This document shows, piece after piece, positions 50,390 through 59,328 of a stretch of 64,000 nt of DNA. Every line of letters starts with the position of its first letter. Position 1 is the first letter of the stretch. This stretch comes from Streptomyces sp. NRRL S-646. Its GTDB lineage: Bacteria; Actinomycetota; Actinomycetes; Streptomycetales; Streptomycetaceae. Made by a program: the position numbers and the translations under genes. Location of the stretch: positions 310,001 to 374,000 of the forward strand of contig NZ_JODC01000005.1 of the NCBI RefSeq assembly GCF_000720765.1, in the 5' to 3' direction. The notes beneath the pieces are model-generated. The model saw only the letters and a program-made list of their open reading frames with translations, was not told where the DNA came from and made no database searches.

Positions 50390-52126
50390 TCATCTGTGCG
50401 TCTCCAGGTGCTTGCGGTGCAGCCACTTCGGCAGTCCCGGCGCCTCCAGGAACCCTTCCGCTCGCGCCGAGGCGATGCCGATGCGCGGCAGGTCCGCGCT
50501 CTTCTCGAAGAGCAGGAACCGCGGCTCCCAGATGGGCCGGTACTTGGCGTTGGCGCGGTACAGCGACTCGATCTGCCACCAGCGCGAGAAGAAGCTGAGC
50601 AGCGAGCGCCACAGCCTCAGCACCGGCCCGGCACCGAGGCGTGCACCACGTTCGAAGACCGAACGGAACATGGCGAAGTTGAGCGAGACCTGCGTGATCT
50701 CGATCTCTCGGGCGCGCCGCAGCAGCTCGATGACCATGAACTCCATCAGGCCGTTGTCGGAGTCGCGGTCCCGCCGCATCAGGTCGAGTGAGAGCCCGCG
50801 CGGCCCCCACGGCACGAAGGAGAGAAGCGCCCTCAACTCGCCCTCGCCGTCGGTGCATTCGAGCATCACGCACTGCCCGTCCTCCGGGTCCCCGAGCCGC
50901 CCCAGCGCCATGCTGAACCCGCGCTCGGTGGCCCCGTCGCGCCAGTCGTCCGCCCGCTTCAGCAGATACGTCATCTCGTCCGCCGGAATGTCCTCGTGCC
51001 GCCGGATACGCACCGTGTACCCGGCCCGCTTCACCCGGTTGTAGGCCTGCCGCACGGTGCGCATGGCCCGTCCGTCGAGGGTGAAGTCGGCGACCTCCAC
51101 CAGGGCCTCGTCGCCGAGCTCCAGGGCGTCCAGGCCGTGCCGCGCGTACACCGTGCCGGCCTCCTCGCTCGCCCCCATGACGGCCGGGATCCACCCGTGG
51201 GCCCGTGCCTCGGCGAGCCAGGGCTCGATGGCGCCCGGCCAGGCCTCCGGGTCGCCGATCGGATCACCGGACGCCAGCGAGACGCCCCCCACGACCCGGT
51301 ACGCGACGGCCGCCTTGCCGGTGGGCGACCACACCACGCTCTTCTCCCGCCGCAGCGCGAAGTACCCGAGCGAGTCCCGCTCGCCCTGCCGCTCCAGCAG
51401 CTCCCGCAGCCGCTTCTCGTCGTCCTCGGTGAGCGGGTCGACGGCCCGCCGGGAGCGGAAGGCGGCGTAGAAGACGGCGAGGACGAGGATCGTGCTGAGC
51501 ACGTTGATGGCGACGTTGACCCAGTTCGGCGCGTCGATGCCGGGGAAGCGGGACTCGTCGACGGCGACGGAGATCAGGCGGAAGGTGCCGTAGCGCCAGC
51601 GCTCCAGGAACGTCGAAACCGCCCTGTCCGGCGCCGTGTTGGTGACCGTCACCAGCAGCGCGGCGAGCAGCGAGGCGACCAGCGTGCCGCCCACTGCGAC
51701 GGCGGCGGCGAGCTTCGGGTTCGAGCGGTCGCCCTTGGCATAGAACTCCCGCCGACCGGCCAGCAGGGCGACCACGAAGAGGGCGGTGAGGCCCAGCGAG
51801 ATCCAGTTCTGGGTGTACTGCCGGATCTCCGGGAACGCCATTGCGAAGGCGAACAGTGCGAGGAACGACCCGGCCAGGGCGAGGTTGAGGATCCATGCGG
51901 CGCGCTTGCGGCGCCGCATGGTGATGGCGAGGAAAGCCGTGAACACCCCGGAGGCGAAGCCGGCTGTCAGCAGATAAGGGGTGAAGAAGTTCTCCTGGTT
52001 GTGCCGCCGCACGTCCTGCCCCAGAGAGACCCAGACGGCACTGAGGAAATTGACGAACGCGACGACCCGCAAATACCAGACGGCGAATGCGGCAGCTCGC
52101 CGCGAGGCAATTCGGGCATCTCTCAT
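50390..52126 (-). CDS. MprF/LysX-like protein with DUF2156 (phosphatidylglycerol lysyltransferase-type) domain
   Basis: 578 residues. Six or so N-terminal membrane helices (about 10-235) are followed by a tandem-GNAT catalytic domain (250-578): GYFALRREKSVVWSPTGKAA, VAYRVVGGVSLASGDPIGDP, the conserved RHGLDALELGDEALVEVADF, and LDLMRRDRDSDNGLMEFMVI near the end. Such enzymes transfer an aminoacyl group to phosphatidylglycerol or a related lipid and lower membrane charge. No tRNA-synthetase domain is fused. Co-transcribed with the rhomboid-like gene. Confidence 0.9.
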   Translation of the reverse strand: MRDARIASRRAAAFAVWYLRVVAFVNFLSAVWVSLGQDVRRHNQENFFTPYLLTAGFASGVFTAFLAITMRRRKRAAWILNLALAGSFLALFAFAMAFPEIRQYTQNWISLGLTALFVVALLAGRREFYAKGDRSNPKLAAAVAVGGTLVASLLAALLVTVTNTAPDRAVSTFLERWRYGTFRLISVAVDESRFPGIDAPNWVNVAINVLSTILVLAVFYAAFRSRRAVDPLTEDDEKRLRELLERQGERDSLGYFALRREKSVVWSPTGKAAVAYRVVGGVSLASGDPIGDPEAWPGAIEPWLAEARAHGWIPAVMGASEEAGTVYARHGLDALELGDEALVEVADFTLDGRAMRTVRQAYNRVKRAGYTVRIRRHEDIPADEMTYLLKRADDWRDGATERGFSMALGRLGDPEDGQCVMLECTDGEGELRALLSFVPWGPRGLSLDLMRRDRDSDNGLMEFMVIELLRRAREIEITQVSLNFAMFRSVFERGARLGAGPVLRLWRSLLSFFSRWWQIESLYRANAKYRPIWEPRFLLFEKSADLPRIGIASARAEGFLEAPGLPKWLHRKHLETHR

Positions 52127-52209
52127 GAGTGAGGATCATATGGGCGATGCCTCGGTGAACCCATCCATCTTTTGTCTGCGGTTCTGTCGACTTTCGGCCC
52201 TCCTGCGGC

Positions 52210-53334
52210 CTACTCGGTCTCCTCCTTCACGTCGACCTCAACCGCGGATTCATCCTTGGGTTCATCCTTCTCAGGTACCCCGGAGAGCTGCGGCTTCTCC
52301 GGCAGCTCGGCGGCCAGCGCCGCCGCGGCCTGCACCAGCGGCAGCGCCAGCAGCGCCCCCGCGCCCTCGCCCACGGTCACGCCGTGCGAGAGCAGCGGCT
52401 CCAGTGCCATCCGGTCCAGCGCCTTCGCCTGTCCCGGCTCCCCGCTGTCGTGCGCGGCCAGCCACCAGTCCGGCGCCCGGAACGCGATCCGCTGCCCCAC
52501 CAGGGCGCAGGCAGCCGTCACGACCCCGTCCAGGATCACCGGCATCTTGCGCACCGCGCTCTGCAGCAGGAAGCCCGTGATCGCGGCGAGGTCGGCCCCG
52601 CCCACGGTGGCCAGCAGCTGCAGCTGGTCGCCGAGCACCGGCCGGGCCCGGCGCAGTGCGTCCCGGATCGCCGCGCACTTGCGCATCCATGCCAGGTCGT
52701 CGATGGCGAGCCCGCCCCGCCCGGTGACGACGGAGGCGTCGGTCCCGCACAGCGCGGCGATCAGCACCCCGGCCGCGGTCGTCCCGCCCACGCTCACATC
52801 GCCGAGCACCACCAGATCCGTACCGGAGTCGGCCTCCTCGTCGGCCACCGCGACGCCGGCACGGAAGGCGGCCTCCGCCTCCTCGGCCGTCAGCGCGTCC
52901 TCGCGGTCGATACGTCCGCTGCCGCGCCGCACCCGGTGCCGTACGACCTCGTCGGGCAGCGTGTCGGAGTCGCAGTCCAGTGCCATGTCGACGACCCGCA
53001 CCGGCACGCCTAGCCGCCGGGCGAGCACCGACACCGGACGGCCGCCCTCCAGGACCTCCCGCACCAACTGGTGGGCGCCGCCCGCGGGCCCGGCCGAGAC
53101 ACCCAGTTCGGCGACTCCGTGGTCACCGGCGAAGAGAACCACCCGGGGCCTTTCGATCGGCCGCACCGGCACGGCGGACTGTGCCGCCGACAGCCACTCA
53201 CCCAGGTCGTCGAGGCGGCCCAGTGACCCGGGCGGCACGACCTGACGCTCCCTGCGCGCCTCGGCGTCGCGCCGCACCCCGCCGTCGGGGCGCTCGATCA
53301 GATCGGTGAAGTCGTCGAGATTAAGCGAGCTCAT
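52210..53334 (-). CDS. cobT: Nicotinate-nucleotide--dimethylbenzimidazole phosphoribosyltransferase
   Basis: 374 residues from ATG 53334. It makes alpha-ribazole phosphate for the lower ligand of cobalamin. Signature segments: PPGSLGRLDDLGEWLSAAQS, RPRVVLFAGDHGVAELGVS, LGDVSVGGTTAAGVLIAALC, and the catalytic glutamate in HGVTVGEGAGALLALPLVQ. A charged tail (EKDEPKDESAVEVDVKEETE) extends beyond the usual end. It shares a divergent promoter region with the methyltransferase gene; no cobalamin riboswitch is evident upstream. Confidence 0.96.
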   Translation of the reverse strand: MSSLNLDDFTDLIERPDGGVRRDAEARRERQVVPPGSLGRLDDLGEWLSAAQSAVPVRPIERPRVVLFAGDHGVAELGVSAGPAGGAHQLVREVLEGGRPVSVLARRLGVPVRVVDMALDCDSDTLPDEVVRHRVRRGSGRIDREDALTAEEAEAAFRAGVAVADEEADSGTDLVVLGDVSVGGTTAAGVLIAALCGTDASVVTGRGGLAIDDLAWMRKCAAIRDALRRARPVLGDQLQLLATVGGADLAAITGFLLQSAVRKMPVILDGVVTAACALVGQRIAFRAPDWWLAAHDSGEPGQAKALDRMALEPLLSHGVTVGEGAGALLALPLVQAAAALAAELPEKPQLSGVPEKDEPKDESAVEVDVKEETE

Positions 53335-53471
53335 TCGCCGAACAGTACCGGCACCGGTCGAACGGGACAGCGCCACATGGTCACCACGCGCGCGTGACGT
53401 CTTTGCCCCCGGGACATGGATCCCATACGTTCCGTTTTGCAGCGGATTGTCCTATGCCTTCGGGAGCCGCC

Positions 53472-54002
53472 ATGACCCGCCCGAGCACCCAAGTCAGTGC
53501 CCGTGACCGGCGCCGCCACCTCGCGAGGGCCCGCGCAATCCTGCGGCTCCTGCCCGAACCGGAGAGCTGGCTGGACGTGGGCACGGGCGACGCCCACTTC
53601 CCCGGGACGGCACGCGAACTCTTCCCCTACACCTCCTTCGACGGCCTCGACCCCACCCCGCGAGTGTCGTACGCCTGCCACGCCGAGCGCGTCGAGGAGG
53701 CCTTCGTGGGGCAGGTGACGGACCCTCACATCACCACGATCCTGCGCTCCCGCTACGACGTCGTCACGCTCCTCCAGCACCGTTCACCCGTCCCGGACCT
53801 GCGCGCCGAACTCCGCGCGGCCCTCACGCTCGTCCGCCGCGGCGGCCTCCTCCTCCTGGAGACTCCGCCGGCGCAGTCGCCCGCCCTGCGCACCCAACTC
53901 GACTTCCACGGCTGCACGATCGTCGCGACGAGCCGCCACGTCCTCGGCCAGTTCCCCTACACGCACCGGATCATCGCGCGCCGCAGACGTTCAGCCCCGT
54001 AG
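53472..54002 (+). CDS. Class I SAM-dependent methyltransferase
   Basis: 176 residues from ATG 53472 (cgggag upstream). SWLDVGTGDAHFPGTARELF is the SAM-binding loop, FDGLDPTPRVSY the acidic residue after strand 2, DVVTLLQHRSPVPDLRAELR motif post-II and RRGGLLLLETP motif III. Substrate unknown; it is flanked by cobT and cobU but is not one of the known cobalamin methyltransferases. It ends 12 bp inside the convergent cobU gene. Confidence 0.85.
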   Translation: MTRPSTQVSARDRRRHLARARAILRLLPEPESWLDVGTGDAHFPGTARELFPYTSFDGLDPTPRVSYACHAERVEEAFVGQVTDPHITTILRSRYDVVTLLQHRSPVPDLRAELRAALTLVRRGGLLLLETPPAQSPALRTQLDFHGCTIVATSRHVLGQFPYTHRIIARRRRSAP

Positions 54003-55193
54003 CACCATCGCCTGCCCCGCCACCACCAGCACCACCTGCTCGCACTCCCCGGCGAACGACGCGTTCAGCCGCCCGAGTTCGTCGCGGTACCGGCGCCCCG
54101 AGGCGGTGGCCGGCACGATCCCCGAGCCGACCTCATTGGATACGGCGACCACGGTCCGCCGGGTCGCCCGCACCGCGTCCGTCAGCTCCCGCACCCGCTC
54201 GCGCAGGGCCCGCTCCCCGCCGTCGGCCCACTCCGCGTCGTCCCACGCCCCGACGGAGTCCATCGCGTCCGTCAGCCACAGCGACAGACAGTCGATGAGC
54301 AGCGGCGGGCCGTCGGCCGCCAGCAGCGGGACCAGATCGCAGGTCTCGGCGGTCCGCCAGGACCCCGGCCGGCGCTCCCGGTGAACGGCGACCCGGGACG
54401 CCCATTCCGTGTCCCCGTTGCGCGAGCCGCCCGTCGCCACGTACAGCACCTCCGGAAAGGCCTCCAGGCGCCGCTCGGCCTCCACCGACTTCCCGGACCG
54501 CGCCCCGCCAAGGACCAGCGTCCGCCGCGGCACATCGGGCACGTCCTCGTACACCCCCACCGTCAGCGTCGCCCCGTCCGGCACGGCCCGCGCCCCCGCG
54601 GCGGCGAGCCGCCGCCGCAACTCGGGCCCCGGCGGCACGTCGTGGTCGAGATGGACCGCGACGACATCCGTGGTCGGGCCGACGGCGCCCACCGCCCGCA
54701 GCTTGGCCAGCGCGTCGGGGCGCTCCACCACATCGGCCAGTACCATGTCACATACCACAGCCCCGTTGTGCTCCAGCCCGGCCGGCGCACCCCCCGGCGG
54801 CAGATACAGCAGCCGCTGCCCGTTCGGCCCGGTCACCGCGTACCCCGTACCCGGCCCGTCCATCGCCACCGCCCGCACCCGATGCCCCGTCAGCAGCGCC
54901 AACTCCCGCCCGTCCGGCACCCGCCCGGGCTGCGGCAGCCCCGCCGGCACCTCGACCACGGGCCCGCGGTGCGGATGCGACAACAGCACCTGCCGTACGC
55001 CGCCGAGCGAATGCCCGGCCCGCGCCGCCGCGAACGCCGCGCCCGGCGTCAGATCGAGCAGCAGGGTCCCGTCCACGAGCACCGCGGTCGCCGCACGGGC
55101 ATCCGCGCCGAGCGCGGTCGCACAGGCGGCACAGGGACAGTCGGGGCGGGGCAGGCCCGCAGGGGCACCGGTGCCGAGCAGAGTCAGTTCCAC
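53991..55193 (-). CDS. cobU: Bifunctional adenosylcobinamide kinase/guanylyltransferase with degenerate MBL-like N-domain
   Basis: 400 residues. The C-terminal half (about 220-400) is CobU: RRTLVLGGARSGKSVEAERR (P-loop), LYVATGGSRNGDTEWASRVA with the nucleotide-binding histidine in VHRERRPGSW, and VVAVSNEVGSGIVPATASGR. The N-terminal half begins MELTLLGTGAPAGLPRPDCP, like PhnP-type metallo-beta-lactamase proteins, but the expected HxHxDH reads SHPHRGPV, lacking the aspartate and later histidine. It phosphorylates and guanylylates adenosylcobinamide. Its stop overlaps the methyltransferase gene by 12 bp. Confidence 0.93.
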   Translation of the reverse strand: MELTLLGTGAPAGLPRPDCPCAACATALGADARAATAVLVDGTLLLDLTPGAAFAAARAGHSLGGVRQVLLSHPHRGPVVEVPAGLPQPGRVPDGRELALLTGHRVRAVAMDGPGTGYAVTGPNGQRLLYLPPGGAPAGLEHNGAVVCDMVLADVVERPDALAKLRAVGAVGPTTDVVAVHLDHDVPPGPELRRRLAAAGARAVPDGATLTVGVYEDVPDVPRRTLVLGGARSGKSVEAERRLEAFPEVLYVATGGSRNGDTEWASRVAVHRERRPGSWRTAETCDLVPLLAADGPPLLIDCLSLWLTDAMDSVGAWDDAEWADGGERALRERVRELTDAVRATRRTVVAVSNEVGSGIVPATASGRRYRDELGRLNASFAGECEQVVLVVAGQAMVLRG

Positions 55194-55306
55194 GGAAGTG
55201 ATTTTCGCGTGTCTGCGCAGGTGCTGCCCATCCGACTAGGCTTCTGGCAGGAGGCGGACCAAGATCCGCCTTCTGCTCTGCAGGTGCTCAGACACGGGAG
55301 GCGTAG

Positions 55307-55519
55307 ATGGCGTCATGGACGTGGCGGTTCGAGAAGGCCGACGGGGCGGAGGTCCAGCCCGCGGTCCAGCCCGAGGAGTTCACCACGCAGGGGGACGCCG
55401 AGTCCTGGATCGGGGAGCACTGGAAGGCCCTGCAGGACGGCGGCGCCGACCAGGTGCGGCTGTTCGAGGACTCGGCGGAGATCTACGGGCCGATGAGCCT
55501 GCACGCCGAAGAGGCGTAG
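55307..55519 (+). CDS. Small conserved hypothetical protein
   Basis: 70 residues from ATG 55307, with gggagg upstream: WTWRFEKADGAEVQPAVQPE, GDAESWIGEHWKALQDGGAD, QVRLFEDSAEIYGPMSLHAE. It is acidic, with no membrane or signal segment. This short family is widespread in actinobacteria with no assigned role. A hairpin terminator follows. Confidence 0.75.
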   Translation: MASWTWRFEKADGAEVQPAVQPEEFTTQGDAESWIGEHWKALQDGGADQVRLFEDSAEIYGPMSLHAEEA

Positions 55520-55536
55520 GCCGTACGGAAGGGGGG

Positions 55537-55561
55537 GGGGCGGCCGTGATCCGGCCGCCCC
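55537..55561. terminator. Bidirectional hairpin terminator
   Basis: ggggcggccg and cggccgcccc with loop tgatc, between the converging small gene and the HtrA-like pseudogene. A run of ten G precedes the stem. Confidence 0.75.
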
Positions 55562-55570
55562 TGCCTCGTC

Positions 55571-56649
55571 TCACTGCTCGCCCAGCGTCACATCGACCTT
55601 CTTCTGACTCCCGTTCCGGGTGAGGGTCACCGTCGTCCTGTCACCCGGCTTCTGCGCCGCCAGCGCCTCCGACAGGGACGTGATGGTGGTGATGTCCGTG
55701 TCACCCAGCCTGATGATGACGTCCCCGGCCTCGATGCCCGCCTTGTCGGCCGCCCCGCCGCTCTTCACGGTGACCACGGCGACCCCGGCGGGCTGGTAGC
55801 TGTCATCGACGACGGTACGGCCGGTGATGCCGAGCGCGGCCCGCCCCGAGTCGGTGACCTTGCCGCTCTTGACGATCTGGTCGGCGATCGTCTTCACCAT
55901 CGACGAGGGGATCGCGAACCCGATGCCCGGCGCCGCACTGTTCCCGAGCGCGGGGTCGATGGCGGCCAGCGTCGGAATCCCGATGACCTGCCCGTCGAGG
56001 TTGACGAGGGCGCCGCCGCTGTTGCCCGGGTTGATGGCCGCCGACGTCTGCACCATGTTGGCGATGGTCGCGCCCGTGCCCCCGCCCCCACTGCCCTCGC
56101 TCACGGTCCGCCCGGTCGCCGAGACGATGCCCTGCGTCACGCTGGACGACAGCCCGAGCGGCGAACCCATCGCCAGCACGATCTGCCCGACCTGCACCTT
56201 CGAGGAGTCCGCGAAGGCGGCCGCCTTCAGTCCGCTCGGCACCTTGTCCAGCTTGATGACCGCGAGGTCCTGGTCCGGGTACGAGTACACGAGCCTGGCG
56301 GTCAGCACGTCCTCGCTGTTGGCGGTCGTCACCTTGAAGGTCTTCGAGTCCCCGACGACATGCGCGTTGGTGACGACGTGCCCCTTGTCGTCGTACACGA
56401 TCCCCGACCCCAGATCACCCCGGCCTGGATCTGCACCACCGACGGCAGAACGTCCTTGATCACCTTCTGGTAGGCGCTCTGCAGATCGCTGCCCGCCATG
56501 GGCGCGACGGCCTGCGCGGCCTGTGCGGTCGTCTTCTCCTGCTCGCCGGAGGAACCGGAGCCGGAGCACCCCGGGACGAGCGCGAGCGCACAGCAGAGCA
56601 CGGTGACGGGAACCAGCAGACGGAAGACACGGGTGCGGGCACTGTCCAT
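55571..56649 (-). pseudogene. HtrA/DegP-like secreted serine protease, split by a single-base frameshift
   Basis: The N-terminal frame encodes a lipoprotein start (TRVFRLLVPVTVLCCALALV then PGCSGSGSS) running to DVLPSVVQIQAG. The rest continues in another frame: DLGSGIVYDDKGHVVTNAHV, SYPDQDLAVIKL, NPGNSGGALVNLDGQVIGIP (triad H, D, S intact) and a PDZ domain (GGAADKAGIEAGDVIIRLGD). The span is 1079 bp, one short of 360 codons, with the shift near 56413-56425 (a G-rich stretch). Joined, it would be about 359 residues, normal for the family. It is either a recent pseudogene or a base-calling error. Confidence 0.85.
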
Positions 56650-56751
56650 GCCCCGAGTCTGACTTCGGGATGAATGACCGGCTTCCGATATACACCCGAA
56701 CGGGCTCGGGCCGACCGTCCGCAGGCCGGGCGAAATCCGCGCCGGTTCGGC

Positions 56752-56850
56752 ACCGCCCTTCAAGGGGCGCGGGGCTGTACCGATATGCGGCTCCGCCGCG
56801 CGGGCGCGACCAGCCACGACGGCGCCGCAGACAACCGACAACCCATCCCG
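56752..56850 (+). repeat. Family B intergenic repeat, copy 6
   Basis: aaggggcgcggggctgtacc, gatatgcggctccgccgcgc, gggcgcgaccagccacgacg and gcgccgcagacaacc. It lies just past the end of the methyltransferase gene and upstream of the protease. Confidence 0.75.
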
Positions 56851-56863
56851 CCCACCAGCGGAG

Positions 56864-57652
56864 CTACCCGCGCACCCCGCACAGGTGCAGCAACGCTGCC
56901 ACCCCCCGATACGGATCCGACCGCCCGGCCCGCTCCTCGACCGCAAGCAGGCTCTCCACGTCGCCCGGGATCTCCGCCCCGTCCTCCGCGGTGTCCGTGA
57001 ACACCCGCACCCCGTACCAGGCGTGCAGCGGCGCGGCGATCCCGGCGAGCGTCGCGGTCAGCGCCTCCAGCCGGTCGGCCCGCACGTCGAGGCCCAGCCG
57101 GTTCGTGTACGACAGGGTGTCGAAGGCGCCCAGCGCCCCGGCCCAGTCCCCGGACAGCCCCGGCCGCATCGCCAGCGCGTCGCCGTTGCGCACGAGCAGC
57201 GACAGCAGCCCGCCGTGGGCGAGCATCCGGGCCAGGCCGGCCAGCAGCGGATCCGGCTCCTCGACGTACATCAGCACCCCGTGGCACAGCACCACGTCGA
57301 AGCTGCCCGGCAGGAAGTGCACCCCGGTGTCCCGGCCGTCGCCCTCGAGGATCCGCACCCGCTCCCGGATGCCCTCGGGTTCGACGGAAAGGGCCTCCCG
57401 CGCGGCCGCGACCATCGTGGCGTCCTGCTCGAGCCCGGTCACCTGATGCCCGGCCCGCGCCAGCCGCAGCGCCTGCGTGCCCTGGCCCATGCCCACATCG
57501 AGCACCCGAAGCCGCTGCCCGACCGGGAACCGCCCCGCTATCTGCTCGTCGAGCTGCCGGGCCACCAGCTCCTGTCGTACGACATCACGCAGCCCGCCCA
57601 GTCTGCCCAGCCAGGCATCCGCCGCGCCCCCGGAGAACGACGTAGTGCTCAG
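56864..57652 (-). CDS. Class I SAM-dependent methyltransferase, probable CTG start
   Basis: 262 residues if it begins at CTG 57652: LSTTSFSGGAADAWLGRLGG. LRVLDVGMGQGTQALRLARA is the SAM loop, VTGLEQDATMVAAAREAL the acidic residue, and FDVVLCHGVLMYVEEPDPLL motif II. GGAGAG lies 5 bp before the CTG, and the CTG overlaps the TGA of the preceding DUF3043 gene as CTGA, where relatives would normally have GTGA or ATGA. No ATG, GTG or TTG in frame upstream gives a credible start. Resembles CmoM/Trm-type tRNA methyltransferases, but the substrate is uncertain. Confidence 0.82.
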   Translation of the reverse strand: MSTTSFSGGAADAWLGRLGGLRDVVRQELVARQLDEQIAGRFPVGQRLRVLDVGMGQGTQALRLARAGHQVTGLEQDATMVAAAREALSVEPEGIRERVRILEGDGRDTGVHFLPGSFDVVLCHGVLMYVEEPDPLLAGLARMLAHGGLLSLLVRNGDALAMRPGLSGDWAGALGAFDTLSYTNRLGLDVRADRLEALTATLAGIAAPLHAWYGVRVFTDTAEDGAEIPGDVESLLAVEERAGRSDPYRGVAALLHLCGVRG

Positions 57653-58248
57653 GGCCGCTCTCCGCGCTTGACCTGCGGCTTCGGCAGCCGGAGCCGACGC
57701 ATCTGGAGGGAGCGCATCAGGGCGTACCGGGTGGCGCCCTTCGTGTTCTGGTCCGGGAAGCGCTCGGCGAGCTGCTTCTTCAGCCGGAAGGCGCTGAAGA
57801 TCGCGTCCAGCACGATCAGCACGATCACGACGAGCCACAGCAGCAGCGCGATGCTCTGCAGCGCGCCCACCCTCACCATGCTCAGCACCAGGATGACCAC
57901 GGCCATGGGCAGGAAGAACTCCGCCACGTTGAACCGAGAGTCGATCCAGTCGCGGGCGAACTTCCGCACCGGGCCCTTGTCGCGGGCGGGCAGATACCGC
58001 TCGTCACCGCCGGCCAGCGCCTGGCGCTGCCGCTCCAGCGCGGCACGGCGCTCCTCGCGCTGACGCTTGGAGGCGTCCTTGCGCGTCATCGAGGTGTTGG
58101 CGACACTGCGGCGCTGGGACTGGGCCTCACTGCGCTTGGGCGTGGGCCGACCCTTCTTGGCCTGCGGGTCACGGGGCTGCTTGGAGTCGGTCAGCGACGC
58201 CTTGTCGGCGACGGCTGCCTTCTCTTCCTTGGCACGGCTACGGAACAC
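57649..58248 (-). CDS. DUF3043 family membrane protein
   Basis: 199 residues from GTG 58248 (MFRSRAKEEKAAVADKASL). A long basic, charged N-terminus (GRPTPKRSEAQSQRRSVANT, SKRQREERRAALERQRQALA) leads to RDWIDSRFNVAEFFLPMAVV and two membrane helices (about 120-165; LPMAVVILVLSMV, SIALLLWLVVIVLIVLDAIF). RFPDQNTKGATRYALMRSLQ is the family's C-terminal signature. Function unknown; conserved in actinobacteria next to pspA. Overlaps the methyltransferase start by 4 bp and is divergent from pspA. Confidence 0.92.
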   Translation of the reverse strand: MFRSRAKEEKAAVADKASLTDSKQPRDPQAKKGRPTPKRSEAQSQRRSVANTSMTRKDASKRQREERRAALERQRQALAGGDERYLPARDKGPVRKFARDWIDSRFNVAEFFLPMAVVILVLSMVRVGALQSIALLLWLVVIVLIVLDAIFSAFRLKKQLAERFPDQNTKGATRYALMRSLQMRRLRLPKPQVKRGERP

Positions 58249-58514
58249 AAAACCCAAGGGTACGGGGTGGCCGGGGTTGGACCCCAGCCCGGCGGGGAAC
58301 GATCCGGCAACACCAGTCGTCATGTAAGGGACAGAGGGGACGGTTTCCCTGGGGGGACACCTACTCCCTACGCCGGAGCGGGAACAGTTGCAGTCGTCCT
58401 TGGGGATGAGCGCATCCGTCCCCGAACAGTGCGTCAATGGATGCAGGGCCCGTACTGTGGGTTCTGTCGCAGAGCTGGAGCTGGAAGTCCGTCAGAAGGG
58501 GGCGCGCGAAGCCC

Positions 58515-59306
58515 ATGAGCGGTGTCATGAAGCGTATGGGGATGATCTTCCGCGCGAAGGCGAACAAGGCCCTTGACCGGGCCGAGGACCCGCGCGAAAC
58601 CCTCGATTACTCGTACCAGAAGCAGCTTGAGCTGCTTCAGAAGGTGCGCCGAGGCGTCGCCGACGTCGCGACGTCCCGCAAGCGCCTGGAACTCCAGCTG
58701 AACCAGCTGCAGGGCCAGTCCACCAAGTTGGAGGACCAGGGCCGCAAGGCGCTCGCGCTGGGCCGTGAGGACCTGGCCCGCGAGGCCCTGTCCCGCCGTG
58801 CCGCGCTCCAGCAGCAGGTCACCGACCTCGAGACGCAGCACGCGACGCTCCAGGGCGAGGAGGAGAAGCTCACCCTGGCGGCCCAGCGGCTCCAGGCCAA
58901 GGTCGACGCCTTCCGTACGAAGAAGGAGACGATCAAGGCGACCTACACGGCCGCCCAGGCCCAGACCCGCATCGCCGAGTCCTTCTCCGGCATCTCGGAG
59001 GAAATGGGCGACGTGGGCCTGGCGATCCAGCGCGCCGAGGACAAGACGGCACAGCTCCAGGCGCGTGCCGGCGCCATCGACGAGCTCCTCGCCTCGGGCG
59101 CGCTGGACGACCAGTCCGGCATGCACAAGGACGAGATCCAGGCCGAGCTGGACCGGATCTCCGGTGGCTCGGACGTGGAGCTGGAACTGCAGCGCATGAA
59201 GGCGGAGCTGGCCGGAGGTTCGTCCCAGCAGGCGATCGAGGGCGGCACAGGGCAGGCTCAGTCCCAGCAGCAGCCGAAGGACACCCCGCGCTTCGACAAG
59301 CAGTAG
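58515..59306 (+). CDS. pspA: Phage shock protein A (PspA/IM30)
   Basis: 263 residues from ATG 58515. The amphipathic N-terminus MKRMGMIFRAKANKALDRAE is followed by a long coiled coil (about 25-220): YSYQKQLELLQKVRRGVADV, LQQQVTDLETQHATLQGEEE, KTAQLQARAGAIDELLASGA. PspA coats the inner membrane leaflet and preserves it under envelope stress. The C-terminal 40 residues are glutamine/glycine rich. It is followed 22 bp later by pspAA and then a two-component system; the HtpX-PspAB pair is at 13.8-15.3 kb. Confidence 0.96.
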   Translation: MSGVMKRMGMIFRAKANKALDRAEDPRETLDYSYQKQLELLQKVRRGVADVATSRKRLELQLNQLQGQSTKLEDQGRKALALGREDLAREALSRRAALQQQVTDLETQHATLQGEEEKLTLAAQRLQAKVDAFRTKKETIKATYTAAQAQTRIAESFSGISEEMGDVGLAIQRAEDKTAQLQARAGAIDELLASGALDDQSGMHKDEIQAELDRISGGSDVELELQRMKAELAGGSSQQAIEGGTGQAQSQQQPKDTPRFDKQ

Positions 59307-59328
59307 GGCCCACGCCTAGGAGGCCGAC

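Noticed and set aside
55531..55540. Run of ten G
   Set aside because: Possibly a base-calling issue but in non-coding DNA beside a terminator; no consequence visible.
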